Part shown: positions 52,931 through 60,881 of the stretch, in pieces
Position numbering within the stretch: the first letter of the stretch is position 1
How the letters are laid out: every line of letters begins with the position of its first letter
NCBI GenBank assembly: GCA_900553945.1
Contig: USFR01000001.1
Coordinates: 62,001 to 126,000, forward strand
From: an uncultured Clostridium sp.
GTDB lineage: Bacteria; Bacillota; Clostridia; TANB77; CAG-508
DNA length: 64,000 bases
Reading direction: 5' to 3'
Notes under the pieces: generated by a model
What the model was told of the DNA's origin: nothing
The model's input: only the letters and a program-made list of their open reading frames with translations
Database searches by the model: none
Position numbers and translations under genes: made by a program

Positions 52931-53713
52931 TTATTTTTTCTCGTTCTTAGGAAACAACTGATATGAATCTCTCCTAGTTGATTTTTCACAGCTAATAATA
53001 GTTCCATCAAAATCACTATCAAGTATCTTAAATCCAATTGGCTGTAATGCATAGATAGGTACAAACTTTTTAGTACCGTCCAAAATTGCCATGAACTCCA
53101 TCAGTTTCTCTTCTTCCGTTTTTTCTTTCTTCAAAGTTCTTTCCAGCTTAAAAACAGACCAGAAGTCATAAAAAACATTCAAAGAAAACTTTCTCATACA
53201 AAGCTCAGCCCACTCATGATTTACTCGATGGATAACTGTCCACAAGCTCTCATAGCTCTGAAAAATCATTCCGTCTCGCCAGTTCTCCGGTTTATTCTCA
53301 GCATCCTCTACATAGCGAGCGCCTACAGCATTTTTAGCCAAAATCTCAGAAATACAGTTAATCTTAGCACCAATCTTATGCTCTGCATCTTTTCCAGAAT
53401 CATAAACCTGCATAAGTTCCTGCCTGATAAAAATCAGTTCGTCAAAAATTTTGTTAATTGCTGTCACATCTTCTTTACTATAAGTAGCAAAATTTGGTAC
53501 ATTTTCGGAAAAATGTTTAGCACACTCAACAAGTCTTTCTAAGCTCCAGCAAACTTCATTGCCATCCCACTCAATTGGTAAAGCAATTACACTTTTGCAA
53601 AACTTTTCAAGTTCCATCCGAATATCTTTAGCACAAGGCTTTCGAGAATATCTTCCCTCTAAAGCTTCAACCATATTTGCAACCATCCGAGAAACAAAAA
53701 CATTGTCATACAT
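52931..53713 (-). CDS. Unknown soluble protein of foreign codon style
   Basis: 260 residues from the ATG at 53713, preceded by AAGGAGG; an upstream ATG at 53740 overlaps that site. Mostly helical, with an aromatic middle segment (RDGMIFQSYESLWTVIHRVN, then HEWAELCMRKFSLNVFYDFW) and a charged C-terminal helix. No signal peptide, no membrane helix, no motif I recognise. Codons such as CTG, CAG and GCC are more common than in surrounding genes. It is paired with the next gene upstream, separated by a GC-rich hairpin. Confidence 0.72.
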   Translation of the reverse strand: MYDNVFVSRMVANMVEALEGRYSRKPCAKDIRMELEKFCKSVIALPIEWDGNEVCWSLERLVECAKHFSENVPNFATYSKEDVTAINKIFDELIFIRQELMQVYDSGKDAEHKIGAKINCISEILAKNAVGARYVEDAENKPENWRDGMIFQSYESLWTVIHRVNHEWAELCMRKFSLNVFYDFWSVFKLERTLKKEKTEEEKLMEFMAILDGTKKFVPIYALQPIGFKILDSDFDGTIISCEKSTRRDSYQLFPKNEKK

Positions 53714-53754
53714 ACTAAGTCCTCCTTTTACTTTTACCATGCATTTTTACCCCA

Positions 53755-53770
53755 CCAGGCAATCGCCTGG
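53755..53770. repeat. Short GC-rich hairpin between the unknown gene pair
   Basis: CCAGGC-AATC-GCCTGG, a perfect 6-base stem in the 69-base gap. It lacks a T-run and could be a processing site, attenuator or weak terminator between the genes. Confidence 0.55.
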
Positions 53771-53782
53771 CAGGATAACGAT

Positions 53783-54949
53783 TTACTTAGTACTAGTTAA
53801 TCTCTTGTAAGTTTCAAAAGAGTTCCCTCTTTCCTGATAACACAAAGCAATCCAGAGCTCATCAGCGCACTCTTCACAATAGCATTTTTCATGCGAAGCC
53901 AACATCATGTATTTAAAATACACCGGATAATGTCTCGCCTTATCTGTTGAAGGTTTTCCCAACCACAAATACTTATCCATAATAAGTACACTGAACTTCA
54001 TTCCATTATCCAACTCCACATTGGTAAAAGAAATCCAGTTATCCTCAGGATTTGTAATCTCCCGCATTTTTTCCTCAATCTCAGACAAGAGCTGTTCACT
54101 TGACTTAATATACCAGGTATTGTTCTGCATTCTTGCATCTTCATTATAGTATTTAGCCCAAGGTATCTCATCTTCAATCCGAATTAGTTCAAACTGCGAA
54201 TATGGCAACCCAAAGAATATAATATTCTTCAACTCAACTACAAACTGCCGTGCCTTCTCAGGATCAACTACATCTTTCAGAAAATCGTAAATTTTCGTAA
54301 AAGCATCTGCCTGTACCAAGATTCTTTCACCATCCATAGCTATTGCATATACCTTGCTTTCTACGATTTTGAAATCTTTTTCAACAACATACTTGCCAAA
54401 TAATAAATCCCTTATCTTTGGCTCAACCTCATCGATAGTTTTTTCATAAAAGTTGTCTGACAGAACAAAAGATAACTTGCTGAAAACAAACGACTCTGTG
54501 CTTAAATCAACCTCTTCCTCATACTCATTCCATAAATAAGTACGAACACTCACCTCATCCAACTTCCTGATACAAGTATGAAGCTCACCTGAAAGATCCC
54601 GTGATATATTGAGTTCATTTCTCAAACTCTCCCAGAACGCTGTATCAGCAAAAATCATGGCATTGTTCCACGGAATGCAAGTTGGTTTCCAAACATTGCA
54701 TCTTACATCATGTTTCCATAAGAAAAAGCCATGTGGATAGTACACACCATTGTTATCTGGAAATTTTGTATGCTCATAAAACCGATCAGTTACTTTACTA
54801 GCTATCTTCCCAGAAATTTCTTTTGCCTTTCTCCAAGAACTAGTTCTTGAAAAATAACTTTCAATGGTAGCTTTTATTCCGTCCTCATAATACTTTCTGT
54901 CAATTTGTACATACTGAACATCTGCTTTGCCATCGTCTAAATAAATCAT
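53783..54949 (-). CDS. Unknown soluble protein of foreign codon style
   Basis: 388 residues. Two mixed alpha/beta halves, with the first carrying YYPHGFFLWKHDVRCNVWKP and the second SKVYAIAMDGERILVQADAF and DNGMKFSVLIMDKYLWLGK. A Cys cluster CYCEECADELW sits near the end (about 360-370) and could bind zinc. I do not recognise a family. The ATG at 54949 has AAGGAGG upstream. Together with the gene at 52931-53713 it forms a two-gene unit with CTG/CAG-rich codons, like the DEAH helicase and M20 peptidase genes, which suggests transfer from another clostridial lineage. Confidence 0.72.
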   Translation of the reverse strand: MIYLDDGKADVQYVQIDRKYYEDGIKATIESYFSRTSSWRKAKEISGKIASKVTDRFYEHTKFPDNNGVYYPHGFFLWKHDVRCNVWKPTCIPWNNAMIFADTAFWESLRNELNISRDLSGELHTCIRKLDEVSVRTYLWNEYEEEVDLSTESFVFSKLSFVLSDNFYEKTIDEVEPKIRDLLFGKYVVEKDFKIVESKVYAIAMDGERILVQADAFTKIYDFLKDVVDPEKARQFVVELKNIIFFGLPYSQFELIRIEDEIPWAKYYNEDARMQNNTWYIKSSEQLLSEIEEKMREITNPEDNWISFTNVELDNGMKFSVLIMDKYLWLGKPSTDKARHYPVYFKYMMLASHEKCYCEECADELWIALCYQERGNSFETYKRLTSTK

Positions 54950-55187
54950 TTTTTTCCTCCTTTTACAAGGGCATTAATATATTTAAATCATAAATACATT
55001 AATAAAAATATATTAACAGTTTACAGTTACAATGGATTATTCCATTTTAATGCAATTAATATTCTATCATAAGTTAACATAAAAATCAACATTCATATCT
55101 CAAAAAAATGCATATATCAATAAATATCTATACAAATCATACTATTTAATATATAATTTTGCTATATTATCAATAAAAGGAGAACTA

Positions 55188-55427
55188 ACGGAAAAGAAAT
55201 ATTTAAATTTAGCACTTCCATCTGGATTCGAATGTCTAATAAGTATCTTGATTACCATGACAGATACATTTATGATATCACAACTTGGTTCAAAAGCAAT
55301 CGCATCTGTTGGAGCAATGGGAGCAGTTATAGAATTTATGTACTTAGTATTACAATCAATAAATATTTGTTATTCACAAAAAATAGTTATAAATATTAAA
55401 TATTTAATATTTATAATAACCTTTTAA
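55188..55427 (+). pseudogene. MATE-family transporter N-terminal remnant
   Basis: 79 codons. The first 60 read LALPSGFECLISILITMTDT, then FMISQLGSKAIASVGAMGAV and FMYLVLQSIN, the opening two helices of MATE/DinF multidrug exporters, which are normally about 450 residues. The codon at the expected start is ACG (55188-55190), 6 bases after AAGGAG, so the start seems lost by a T-to-C change. Homology ends at SINI, after which a short AT-rich tail runs to a TAA beside a perfect palindrome. The rest of the gene is not in the window. This fills much of the 54950-55532 gap; the remainder shows nothing I can name. Confidence 0.8.
55387..55416. repeat. 30-base perfect palindrome at the MATE break point
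   Basis: Only A and T, arms of 15 bases, read the same on both strands. It begins just where the MATE similarity stops, so it may mark a deletion or insertion junction. In so AT-rich a genome chance is possible but unlikely at this length. Confidence 0.6.
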
Positions 55428-55485
55428 TTTTATCAAATTTGTTCATATCAACATTTTAGCCAGTTGCATTAAATTGCAAAATAAG

Positions 55486-55523
55486 AGCTCTGTAATCACT
55501 TATAATTAGTGAGTTACAGAACT
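55486..55523 (-). terminator. Terminator of tRNA-Thr
   Basis: On the minus strand AGTTCTGTAACTCACT pairs with AGTGATTACAGAGCT (one bulge), followed by CTTATTTT. It starts 10 bases past the tRNA. Confidence 0.75.
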
Positions 55524-55532
55524 TTCTATTGC

Positions 55533-55608
55533 TGGAGCCAATAGGCGGAATCGAACCGCCGACCTACAGGTTACGAATCTGTTGCTCTACCAACTGAGCT
55601 ATATTGGC
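55533..55608 (-). tRNA. tRNA-Thr, anticodon CGU
   Basis: 76 bases with encoded CCA. Acceptor GCCAATA pairs with TATTGGC, D arm AGCTCAGTTGGTAGAGC, T arm GGCGGTTCGATTCCGCC. The anticodon loop TTCGTAA gives CGT. The anticodon stem has an A-C mismatch next to the loop (ACAGA/CCTGT). Confidence 0.95.
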
Positions 55609-55628
55609 ATATAAAATTCACAAAGAGA

Positions 55629-55657
55629 ATTATAACAAAATCATTATCTATTCGCAA
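55629..55657 (-). promoter_or_regulatory. Promoter of tRNA-Thr
   Basis: On the minus strand TTGCGA (55652-55657), 17-base spacer, TATAAT (55629-55634), 21 bases from the tRNA 5' end. Confidence 0.75.
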
Positions 55658-55699
55658 TACTTTTAAACTACTTTGTTCAATTCTCTTTATAAAATTATT

Positions 55700-56893
55700 T
55701 TATTCTTTTGTTACTTTTCCATAAACACCGCCACCGCCAGCATTTATTTTCATTTTTCCTTTTCTAGCAGCCTCAATGTTATCAGCTATTTTCTCACCAA
55801 CAACTGCTTCTATATCATCATAAGATAATTTATGTAAAATATTCATTTCCGTTTCAAATGCATTTAACAATTTATCTATTGTTTTAGCACCTAATCCAGG
55901 AATAAAGGTAAGTGGTATTTGATATACATATTCAGGTCTAAAATCAGGACTCTTTGTCTCTGGTTTATCTTTAATAATTTCTATTCTATCATAAACACCC
56001 ATTGTTATATTTTTGCTATCACATGTATCACATTTAGTTACAGGTGCATCGCCTGGTATATTTTTATTACAAACCTCACAATATGTTCTATGATATTTTC
56101 CAAGCTTAGGATCCAAACCATAATTTGCAAGTATCTTTCTACCATCTTCATTTTTTAAAGCCATAACAAATTCTTTAAAACTAATATCATTTAATAACAT
56201 TTTATTATATTCTCTTGCAATTTTAGGTAAAGAATGTGCATCAGAATTAGTTAAAAATGTTTTTGTTTCTAATTCTGAAATCTTATCAGCAAGTGAAGTA
56301 TCAGCACTTAAGCCTAACTCAATTGCTGGTATATCTTTAAATTTTTCTTTAAAAATTCTTTCTAGTCTTGCAGTGCAATTTCCATAAAAACTTTTATGTG
56401 GTGTAAATGCATGTGCAGGTACAAGAATTCCATTATATTTTTGTACTATATCAATAAGTTCATATGCTGAAATATTAGCTCTTTGTGAACTTAATGTAAT
56501 ATTTTTTATGTGTGTTGACATTTCTTTTGAAAATGCCTTTATATCAGCTAAATGAGGAAAATAACAAAGGTTATGCGCACTTCCTGTTTTTCCATTTTCA
56601 TTAATCTCTGATGTCTCAATTTCACTTCCTAATATAATACATAATTTATCTTTATATATTATACCGCCATCTTCTATCTCATATGCTTCTCCATCTGCCA
56701 AAAACTTTTCAATATCTTCTATAACATAAGGTGATGCGCAATCAATAATTCCTGCAACATTAATTCCCTTTCTATCAACACATTCTTTTGCAATATTAGC
56801 AAAATTTAAACTTCTAGCAGCTGTAATTTTTATTGGCTTGTTATTCTCACTTCTTCCTATGTGAATGTGCATGTCTGCAAATACTTCGTACAT
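55700..56893 (-). CDS. Endonuclease Q-like PHP-domain nuclease
   Basis: 397 residues. An N-terminal PHP metal-dependent phosphoesterase (DMHIHIGRS start, GIIDC, GSEIETSE, LVPAHAFTPHKS, NSDAHS), then a zinc finger (CEVC and CDTC, about 272-295), then a helix-hairpin-helix (IPGLGAKTIDKLLNAF). This order is that of EndoQ, which cuts DNA 5' of deaminated bases such as uracil and hypoxanthine. EndoQ was first described in archaea and occurs in some bacteria. It lies 25 bases downstream of a gene pair of unknown function, in one operon. Ends GGGGVYGKVTKE. Confidence 0.88.
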   Translation of the reverse strand: MYEVFADMHIHIGRSENNKPIKITAARSLNFANIAKECVDRKGINVAGIIDCASPYVIEDIEKFLADGEAYEIEDGGIIYKDKLCIILGSEIETSEINENGKTGSAHNLCYFPHLADIKAFSKEMSTHIKNITLSSQRANISAYELIDIVQKYNGILVPAHAFTPHKSFYGNCTARLERIFKEKFKDIPAIELGLSADTSLADKISELETKTFLTNSDAHSLPKIAREYNKMLLNDISFKEFVMALKNEDGRKILANYGLDPKLGKYHRTYCEVCNKNIPGDAPVTKCDTCDSKNITMGVYDRIEIIKDKPETKSPDFRPEYVYQIPLTFIPGLGAKTIDKLLNAFETEMNILHKLSYDDIEAVVGEKIADNIEAARKGKMKINAGGGGVYGKVTKE

Positions 56894-56918
56894 CTTATTT
56901 CTCCTTTTATTGTCACAA

Positions 56919-57161
56919 CTATTTCAAATCTTCCATATTAAATCCTGGTAAAAGTGGAGCTTCTTCGAAATGTTTTAATTTAGCTCTTGCCTTTTTTAAT
57001 TCATCTAATAAGTTTCCACCCATTCTCAATTCGGCTTCTCTTTTAGCAAAAGCTGCTTCATTTCTCTCCATAGTATCATATATTTCCCTAACGGCACTAG
57101 GAATATCATTTCTAGTAATACAATTCATATTTTTTTGAAATCTTGTAAGTAATCCCATCAT
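56919..57161 (-). CDS. 80-residue helical protein
   Basis: A charged, helical protein with the segment DELKKARAKLKHFEEAPLLP near its end and no signal peptide. The start overlaps the stop of the HD-like gene upstream by 4 bases, so translation is coupled, and the EndoQ-like gene follows 25 bases later. Two ATG codons (57161 and 57158) are possible starts. No family recognised. Likely works with its operon partners. Confidence 0.65.
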   Translation of the reverse strand: MMGLLTRFQKNMNCITRNDIPSAVREIYDTMERNEAAFAKREAELRMGGNLLDELKKARAKLKHFEEAPLLPGFNMEDLK

Positions 57162-57703
57162 ACTTCTATTCCCTCCATTATATCAACAAATTCTTGGAAA
57201 GTATTTAAATAAACATTATTGCAATCTTTCATATTTTTATTAACTAAAATCTCTAATGCTTCTGGAACAGTATAAGCAATCCTATCAGATCTATGCATAA
57301 TTAATCCACCAAATTGATCCGCTAATTCTAATATATCGCTTTCTTTTTCTCTTGTAATACTAGAGTCTTGTCCAACTCTTGAATGTTCAGCACAAATTTT
57401 GCAAAATCTATCATTAAAACCTAAAGATCTTAAATAATTTCTATATTCAGCTTGTGATTTTTGCAATCTAACAAGTTCCTCTGGTGAATCAATTTTCAAG
57501 CAATCATACATTAAACAAGCTGTTAACACCAATCCTTGATCAACATCTAATTTCATTGTGTCCATGAATTCTCTTGCTATTTCGGCTTTCATAATTACAG
57601 AAGTATTAAAAAATATATTTTGCTTCTTCTTCAAATAAGTCATAATATCTATTTTTTTAATAAAATCTGGTTCATTTAAAATATATTCTGCAAAAGTTGC
57701 CAT
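57158..57703 (-). CDS. HD-domain-like protein with degenerate HD dyad
   Basis: 181 residues, all helical. The pattern resembles an HD phosphohydrolase, but the HD dyad position reads LMYDCLK (His replaced by Tyr). A later His is in CAEHSRVG and a final Asp in LELADQFGG, so part of the metal site remains. Catalysis is doubtful and a ligand- or protein-binding role is likely. A sigma-A promoter lies directly upstream (57733-57761), so it is the first gene of the operon that ends with the EndoQ-like gene. Confidence 0.6.
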   Translation of the reverse strand: MATFAEYILNEPDFIKKIDIMTYLKKKQNIFFNTSVIMKAEIAREFMDTMKLDVDQGLVLTACLMYDCLKIDSPEELVRLQKSQAEYRNYLRSLGFNDRFCKICAEHSRVGQDSSITREKESDILELADQFGGLIMHRSDRIAYTVPEALEILVNKNMKDCNNVYLNTFQEFVDIMEGIEV

Positions 57704-57732
57704 AATATTTCCTCCACTATTAATATGTGATT

Positions 57733-57761
57733 ATTATATTTCATGTATACTCTTTTTTCAA
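57733..57761 (-). promoter_or_regulatory. Sigma-A promoter for the HD-like/EndoQ operon
   Basis: TTGAAA (57756-57761), 17-base spacer, TATAAT (57733-57738) on the minus strand, about 30 bases before the ATG at 57703. Confidence 0.85.
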
Positions 57762-57868
57762 CAAATGTTACATAAATGTAATATTACATTTATGTATTTA
57801 ATTACACAATTTTTAACTTTTTATTCATGCTTTTTTCATGAAAAAATAAACAACTTTTTATAACACGC

Positions 57869-57898
57869 AAAAAAGGATTACTAATGTAACCCTTTTTT
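57869..57898 (-). terminator. Terminator of the LPKAG protein gene
   Basis: AAAAAAGGGTTAC / GTAATCCTTTTTT on the minus strand (one G-U pair) with a 4-base loop and a T-run. Confidence 0.85.
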
Positions 57899-57925
57899 AT
57901 CTAATTGACTTCTTCTAATATAATA

Positions 57926-58270
57926 CTAAATATTATACTCTTTAACTTTTATATATGTATATATTGCAGATATAGAAGTTAAAGCTATTAAAACTACTAT
58001 TCCTAAAGATGATTCTTTACCAGCTTTAGGCAATGTTGTATTTTCAACTTTATTTGTATTATTTACTGGTATTGTATTATTTGCTACATTATTAGTAGTA
58101 TTATTACTTGTATTATTAACTGAATTTAAAGTATTATTTGTAACTGAATTTCCACCTGAATTCTCTATTGGTTGGATTTGTGTTGCAGCAAAACTCATTT
58201 TTGCTGTTCCTAATATTAATACAATCATTACAACAACAGTCATTAATTTTAATACACTTGATTTCTTCAT
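57926..58270 (-). CDS. Small sortase-type surface protein (LPKAG motif)
   Basis: 114 residues. A signal peptide (about 1-29, cleavage near SFA-A), a low-complexity Asn/Thr/Val spacer of about 50 residues (repeats of VNNT, SNNTT, VANNT), then LPKAG, a hydrophobic helix (GIVVLIALTSISAIYTYI) and a short KVKEYNI tail. This is the cell-wall sorting layout, with Ala in place of Thr in LPxTG. So short a protein may be an anchor or spacer without an enzymatic domain. No sortase gene is in the window. Confidence 0.8.
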   Translation of the reverse strand: MKKSSVLKLMTVVVMIVLILGTAKMSFAATQIQPIENSGGNSVTNNTLNSVNNTSNNTTNNVANNTIPVNNTNKVENTTLPKAGKESSLGIVVLIALTSISAIYTYIKVKEYNI

Positions 58271-58416
58271 ATCTTTACTCCTTCGCTCATTTTTACTACA
58301 TTACTATTATAACACAACATTTTTTCATATTGCAAGTATTTTTTTGTTTTTTTCTCTACTTTTTTGCCAATACTAATACTAGATTAGTAAAATTCAAATA
58401 TTTAAAGGAGATTTTT

Positions 58417-58692
58417 ATGAAAAAACCTACTCTAAATCTTTATTGTAAAGATCAAAACGAACTATCAACTTTCTTAGAAAGATTTTATAACAAAAAAATT
58501 GAAAAATCAATTGAAAATATTACCTTTGATAATCCAATTGAAATGATTGATCTAATATCTGCAATCATTGATAACAACGATAAATACAATATTAGCGCTT
58601 GGATAAATCTTGACGAAGATATTTTTATAAAAATATCAAATTCAAATTTAAATGATATTATAAAATATCTTTATGAAAGATATCCAAATTAA
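58417..58692 (+). CDS. 91-residue protein of unknown function
   Basis: Plus-strand gene from the ATG at 58417, which is preceded by AAAGGAG. Starting further upstream would run through the promoter region and the divergent gene. It is predicted alpha/beta and ends DIIKYLYERYPN. No signal peptide or known motif. It ends tail-to-tail with dtd, overlapping its stop by 4 bases. The middle (NPIEMIDLISAIIDNNDKYN) resembles small regulatory or binding proteins, but I cannot place it. Confidence 0.65.
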   Translation: MKKPTLNLYCKDQNELSTFLERFYNKKIEKSIENITFDNPIEMIDLISAIIDNNDKYNISAWINLDEDIFIKISNSNLNDIIKYLYERYPN

Positions 58693-59132
58693 TCTTCCTT
58701 TTCAAGCATTATCGTAACAGGTCCATCATTTAATAATGAAACCTTCATATCTGCTCCAAAAATTCCTGTCTCAACATTTTTAACTTCTTTTCTACATTTT
58801 TCTACAAAATATTCATATAGTTCATTTGCCATATCAGGTTTAGCACTATTTACAAAACTAGGTCTATTTCCATGTTGGCAATCTGCATATAATGTAAATT
58901 GTGATACAATTAGTAATTCACCATCAACATCCTTTATAGATAAATTCATCTTAGAGTTTTCATCTTTAAAAACTCTAAGATTGCAAAGTTTTTTAACTAA
59001 ATAGTCTGCGATTTCTCTAGTATCTGTATGAGTAACACCAATCAATACTAAAAAGCCATTATTAATTTTTCCAACCGTTTTAGAATCCACGTCAACTTTT
59101 GCACTACTCACTCTTTGAACAAGTAATTTCAT
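58689..59132 (-). CDS. dtd: D-aminoacyl-tRNA deacylase
   Basis: 147 residues, exact family length. The two signature motifs are SQFTLYADC (catalytic Thr region) and the C-terminal NDGPVT (Gly-cisPro-type loop NDGPVTI). It removes D-amino acids wrongly attached to tRNA. It immediately follows the zinc-ribbon gene, with no gap. Confidence 0.96.
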   Translation of the reverse strand: MKLLVQRVSSAKVDVDSKTVGKINNGFLVLIGVTHTDTREIADYLVKKLCNLRVFKDENSKMNLSIKDVDGELLIVSQFTLYADCQHGNRPSFVNSAKPDMANELYEYFVEKCRKEVKNVETGIFGADMKVSLLNDGPVTIMLEKED

Positions 59133-59861
59133 CTATTTATTTTCCTCTGTTTCTTCTTTTTTAGTTCCACAATTTGCACAGAAAATATCTGAATCATCTA
59201 TTATTTCACCACATCCAGAACATTTTCTTTTTCCTTCTGGTATAGTTTCTTTTTCTTCTTCAATTACTTCCTCAACTTTTTCAACATCTTCATTTTTCTC
59301 AACAGCATCTGTTGTTTCTTCATCTACTTCGTTATTCTCAGTAGTTTCAGCTACTTCATCAATTTCTTTATTTTCTTCAACAGTTTCTGCTTCTTCTTTC
59401 TTAGCTCCACATTTTGGACAGAACACATTGCTATCATCTATAACTTCACCACATCCAGAACATTTTCTCTTTCCATTTGGAACAAAAGGTTCGATTTCAA
59501 CTTTTTCTTGTTCTTTACCGCAAACTGGACAAAATGTAACATCTATATCTACTTCAGTACCACATTCAGGGCATTTCTTTTTATTGTTAAGTCCAAGAAG
59601 TTCTTTTTCTAATTCTTCATTTTCCTTTTTAGCGCTATCTATTTCTTCAATTTTTCCACTTATGAATGTCATTACTTCTTCATCCATAGTTCTTTTTTCA
59701 TATACATTTTTTCCTATCTCTGAAAAAGTTCTTGAAATCTTAGAATTATTTTCAGAAATACTCTTTTTTAAAGCACTAATTCTTTGTGATTTATTAATAC
59801 TTTCTTGTAAACTGTTTGAAATCTCTGCTCCTTTTTTAGTTAATCCATCAAAAAATCCCAT
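59133..59861 (-). CDS. Zinc-ribbon protein with three CxxC ribbons
   Basis: 242 residues. An N-terminal helical region (GFFDGLTKKGAEISNSLQES to about residue 90) is followed by three double-CxxC ribbons: CPECGTEVDIDVTFCPVC, then CSGCGEVIDDSNVFCPKC and CSGCGEIIDDSDIFCANC. The second and third are near-duplicates joined by a very acidic linker rich in Glu, Thr and Val, evidence of internal duplication. No signal peptide. Function unknown; helical-plus-ribbon proteins often act as membrane-stress or assembly factors. Between gpsA and dtd. Confidence 0.82.
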   Translation of the reverse strand: MGFFDGLTKKGAEISNSLQESINKSQRISALKKSISENNSKISRTFSEIGKNVYEKRTMDEEVMTFISGKIEEIDSAKKENEELEKELLGLNNKKKCPECGTEVDIDVTFCPVCGKEQEKVEIEPFVPNGKRKCSGCGEVIDDSNVFCPKCGAKKEEAETVEENKEIDEVAETTENNEVDEETTDAVEKNEDVEKVEEVIEEEKETIPEGKRKCSGCGEIIDDSDIFCANCGTKKEETEENK

Positions 59862-59881
59862 TTTAAAATTCCTCCTATGTT

Positions 59882-60865
59882 TTATTCTTCTTTCAAATCC
59901 CTTGTCATAAGCATTTTTACGGCTTCTCTTGGATTTAAATTTTCATATAATACAGCATATACTGTATTTATTATTGGTACTTCTATGTTGTGCAATTTTG
60001 CTAATTTATATGCAACTTCTATATTATCAATACTTTCTATAGTCATTCCAACTTCTTTTCTAGTTTCTTCTATTGTCTTTCCTTGACCTATTAACATTCC
60101 AGCTCTTCTATTTCTACTATGCATACTACTACATGTTACAATTAAATCACCCAAACCGGTAAGTCCATAAAATGTATCTTTTTTTCCTCCTAAAGCCACT
60201 CCAAGTCTAGATATTTCAACTAGTCCTCTAGTAAGTAATGCCGCAAAAGTATTATCTCCTAAGCCTAAGCCTGCAGAAATTCCAGCACAAAAAGCAATAA
60301 TATTTTTTAATGCTCCACCTAATTCAACGCCTTTTACATCTTTTGATGTATACATTCTCATTTTGTCACTTTTAAAAATATCAACAACTTCATCAGCTAA
60401 TTCTTTACTTTCAGAAGCAACTACTAAAGCTGTTGGAACAAGAACTGAAACTTCTTCAGCGTGACTTGGTCCTGATAAAACACCTATTTTAGAATTAGGT
60501 AATTCCTCTTTAGCAACATCATCAAGTGTTTTTAAAGATGATGCTTCAAAACCTTTAGAACAAATAATTACTCCTTGATCTTTAACATAATCTTTATATT
60601 TCTTTACAACATCTCTTGTAAATTTTGAAGGTGTTACATGTAAAATTAATTCAGTATCTTCTAATACTTCTTTTGCATCTGTTGAACAATATATATTTTC
60701 AGGTATAACAACCTTAGGTAAAAACTTACATTTTCTTTCATTATTTATTAAATCTCTTTCTTCTTCTGAAAAAGACCATATTTTTACTTGGCATCCTTGC
60801 CCAGCTAGGTAAATAGCTAACGCAACTCCCCAACTTCCACTTCCTATAACTGATACTTTCTTCAT
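59882..60865 (-). CDS. gpsA: Glycerol-3-phosphate dehydrogenase [NAD(P)+]
   Basis: 327 residues. NAD loop GSGSWGVALAIYLAGQG, GPSHAEEV, catalytic Lys in ELGGALKNIIAFCAG, and GLGDLIVTCSS with RNRRAG. It makes glycerol 3-phosphate for phospholipid synthesis and directly follows plsY (16-base gap), the next enzyme in that pathway. Confidence 0.97.
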   Translation of the reverse strand: MKKVSVIGSGSWGVALAIYLAGQGCQVKIWSFSEEERDLINNERKCKFLPKVVIPENIYCSTDAKEVLEDTELILHVTPSKFTRDVVKKYKDYVKDQGVIICSKGFEASSLKTLDDVAKEELPNSKIGVLSGPSHAEEVSVLVPTALVVASESKELADEVVDIFKSDKMRMYTSKDVKGVELGGALKNIIAFCAGISAGLGLGDNTFAALLTRGLVEISRLGVALGGKKDTFYGLTGLGDLIVTCSSMHSRNRRAGMLIGQGKTIEETRKEVGMTIESIDNIEVAYKLAKLHNIEVPIINTVYAVLYENLNPREAVKMLMTRDLKEE

Positions 60866-60881
60866 ACTTTCTCCTTTGCAA

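Noticed and set aside
52931..54949. Prophage region
   Set aside because: No integrase, terminase, capsid or lysis genes; only two unrecognised genes plus remnants.
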